25,502 bases of DNA, taken from positions 1 to 25,502 of the forward strand of contig NZ_LSIF01000101.1 in NCBI RefSeq assembly GCF_001556105.1. Direction: 5' to 3'. The notes beneath the pieces are model-generated. The model saw only the letters and a program-made list of their open reading frames with translations, searched no databases and had not been told where the DNA came from. The translations under genes were made by a program, and so were the position numbers. Below are positions 24,443 through 25,502 of the stretch, piece by piece. Positions within the stretch are counted from its first letter, which is position 1. Every line of letters begins with the position of its first letter. This DNA comes from Pseudoxanthomonas mexicana (GTDB lineage: Bacteria; Pseudomonadota; Gammaproteobacteria; Xanthomonadales; Xanthomonadaceae).

Positions 24443-25502
24443 ATGGCACAGGTAATCAACACGAACACGATGTCGCTCAACGCTCAGCGCAACCTGAGCA
24501 CCAGCGGCGCCTCTCTGGCCACCACCATCCAGCGCCTGTCATCGGGCCTGCGCATCAACAGTGCGAAGGACGACGCCGCCGGTCTGGCCATTTCCGAACG
24601 CTTCAGCACCCAGATCCGCGGCCTCGACGTCGCCGTGCGCAATGCAAACGATGGCATCTCGCTGGCCCAGGTCGCCGAAGGTTCGCTGACCGAAATCGGC
24701 AACAACCTGCAGCGCATCCGCGAACTGGCCGTGCAGTCCTCCAACGCCAGCAACTCGGCGTCCGACCGCGCCGCGCTGAATGCCGAAGTCAAGCAGCTGA
24801 CCTCCGAAATCGACCGCGTCGCCAAGCAGGCCGACTTCAACGGCACCAAGCTGCTGGACGGCTCGTTCACCAGCCAGCTGTTCCAGGTCGGCGCCAACGC
24901 CGGCCAGGCCATCGCCATCGACAAGGTGGTCGACGCCCGCGCCCAGACGCTGGGCGGCGTGACCTTCGCCAACCTCTACACCGGCACGGCGCTGGGCGCG
25001 GACGCGGCCACGGCCGACACCACCTTCTCGCAGCTGCAGGTCACCACGACCAGCGGCGGCGTCACCAAGACCATCGACATCGGTGCCTTCGAAGTGAAGG
25101 CCGGCCAGTCGATCACGCAGGGCGCGGCCGCCGCGCTGAACGCCAAGCTGGGCGAGACCGGCGTCTACGCCGAGGTCAAGGCCGGCGTCATCAATCTGAC
25201 CGGGATCAAGGGCGGCCAGGCGTTCGACCTGGCATTCGGTGGCCCTGCCGTGACCGGCGCCACCATCTCGACGGCCGCCAATCTGGGCCTGACCGAAACC
25301 AGCACCAACGGTGGCGACCTGGCCACGGCCGGCAGCTTTGTCCAGGCCCTGGACATCACCACGTTCGCCGGCGCGCAGCGCGCCCTGGAAGTGGTGGACA
25401 AGGCCCTGACCTCGGTCAACGGCGCCCGCGCCGACCTGGGCGCCATCCAGAACCGCTTCACCTCGGTGGTCGCCAACCTGCAGACCAGCTCGGAAAACCT
25501 GG
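24443..25502 (+). CDS. fliC: Flagellin (FliC-type), incomplete at the window edge
   Basis: About 353 residues of a flagellin are visible; the gene runs off the right end. The conserved D0/D1 N-terminus is clear: MAQVINTNTMSLNAQRNLST, IQRLSSGLRINSAKDDAAGL, IRGLDVAVRNANDGISLAQ and NLQRIRELAVQSSNASNSAS. A more variable Ala/Gly/Thr-rich middle (about 170-315) forms the exposed D2/D3 part. The conserved C-terminal D1 begins around ALEVVDKALTSVNGARADLG and is cut at SSENL. Flagellin is secreted by the flagellar type III apparatus and polymerises into the filament. GAGGAG at 24431-24436 is the ribosome binding site. Expression is under the sigma-28 promoter upstream, as for late flagellar genes. Confidence 0.96.
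   Translation, partial: MAQVINTNTMSLNAQRNLSTSGASLATTIQRLSSGLRINSAKDDAAGLAISERFSTQIRGLDVAVRNANDGISLAQVAEGSLTEIGNNLQRIRELAVQSSNASNSASDRAALNAEVKQLTSEIDRVAKQADFNGTKLLDGSFTSQLFQVGANAGQAIAIDKVVDARAQTLGGVTFANLYTGTALGADAATADTTFSQLQVTTTSGGVTKTIDIGAFEVKAGQSITQGAAAALNAKLGETGVYAEVKAGVINLTGIKGGQAFDLAFGGPAVTGATISTAANLGLTETSTNGGDLATAGSFVQALDITTFAGAQRALEVVDKALTSVNGARADLGAIQNRFTSVVANLQTSSENL

Overview
The window looks like a chromosome segment from a high-GC gammaproteobacterium of the Xanthomonadaceae (Lysobacteraceae). Pseudoxanthomonas, Stenotrophomonas or Lysobacter are all possible; I cannot fix the genus by eye. The reasons are the strongly GC-biased codon use, the serC-pheA-aroA gene order, the xanthomonad-type flagellin, and short GC-rich palindromic repeats between genes. 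Most of it is ordinary core chromosome. The exceptions are the AT-richer left edge beside a tRNA gene and several repeat-filled gaps.

Layout. 1-640: AT-richer DNA with an unrecognised ORF and a short overlapping ORF, ending at the 3' end of tRNA-Ser(UGA) (655-744, minus). 858-2559: a LysR regulator divergent from an FMN-dependent azoreductase gene, closed by a clean terminator. 2641-2904: GC-rich hairpin repeats, including three 32-bp tandem units at the 3' end of serS. 4299-6047: two TonB-like genes on either side of a small membrane protein whose 5' end looks frame-broken. 6131-8935: aroA and pheA, with serC upstream (all minus), separated and flanked by repeats, including two REPIN-like inverted pairs with identical 23-nt arms. 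10190-11797: msrP-msrQ, periplasmic methionine sulfoxide repair. 11766-12569: a membrane-anchored FHA protein overlapping msrQ tail to tail.

12669-23557 holds several genes that fit storage-lipid or acyl-CoA biology: a polyhydroxyalkanoate (PHA) granule-region protein, a patatin-like lipase, two phasin-like proteins with histone-H1-like basic tails, a two-domain reductase resembling bacterial fatty acyl-CoA reductases, and an acyl-CoA-binding protein divergent from it and followed by a TetR regulator. No PHA synthase or wax-ester synthase is in the window. Unrelated genes sit among them: a degenerate Mrr-like membrane protein, a truncated haemoglobin, a WYL regulator, a TPR-like protein and a secreted protein.

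The right edge has a textbook sigma-28 promoter followed by a flagellin gene that runs off the window.

No CRISPR array, phage, insertion sequence or recognisable new defence system is visible. The observations most worth following are the two-domain reductase/acyl-CoA-binding/TetR module with its palindrome, the phasin-like proteins without a synthase, the REPIN pairs in the aromatic/serine gene string, the frame-broken ORF after tonB, and the glycine at the glyphosate-determining position of a class-II-like EPSP synthase.
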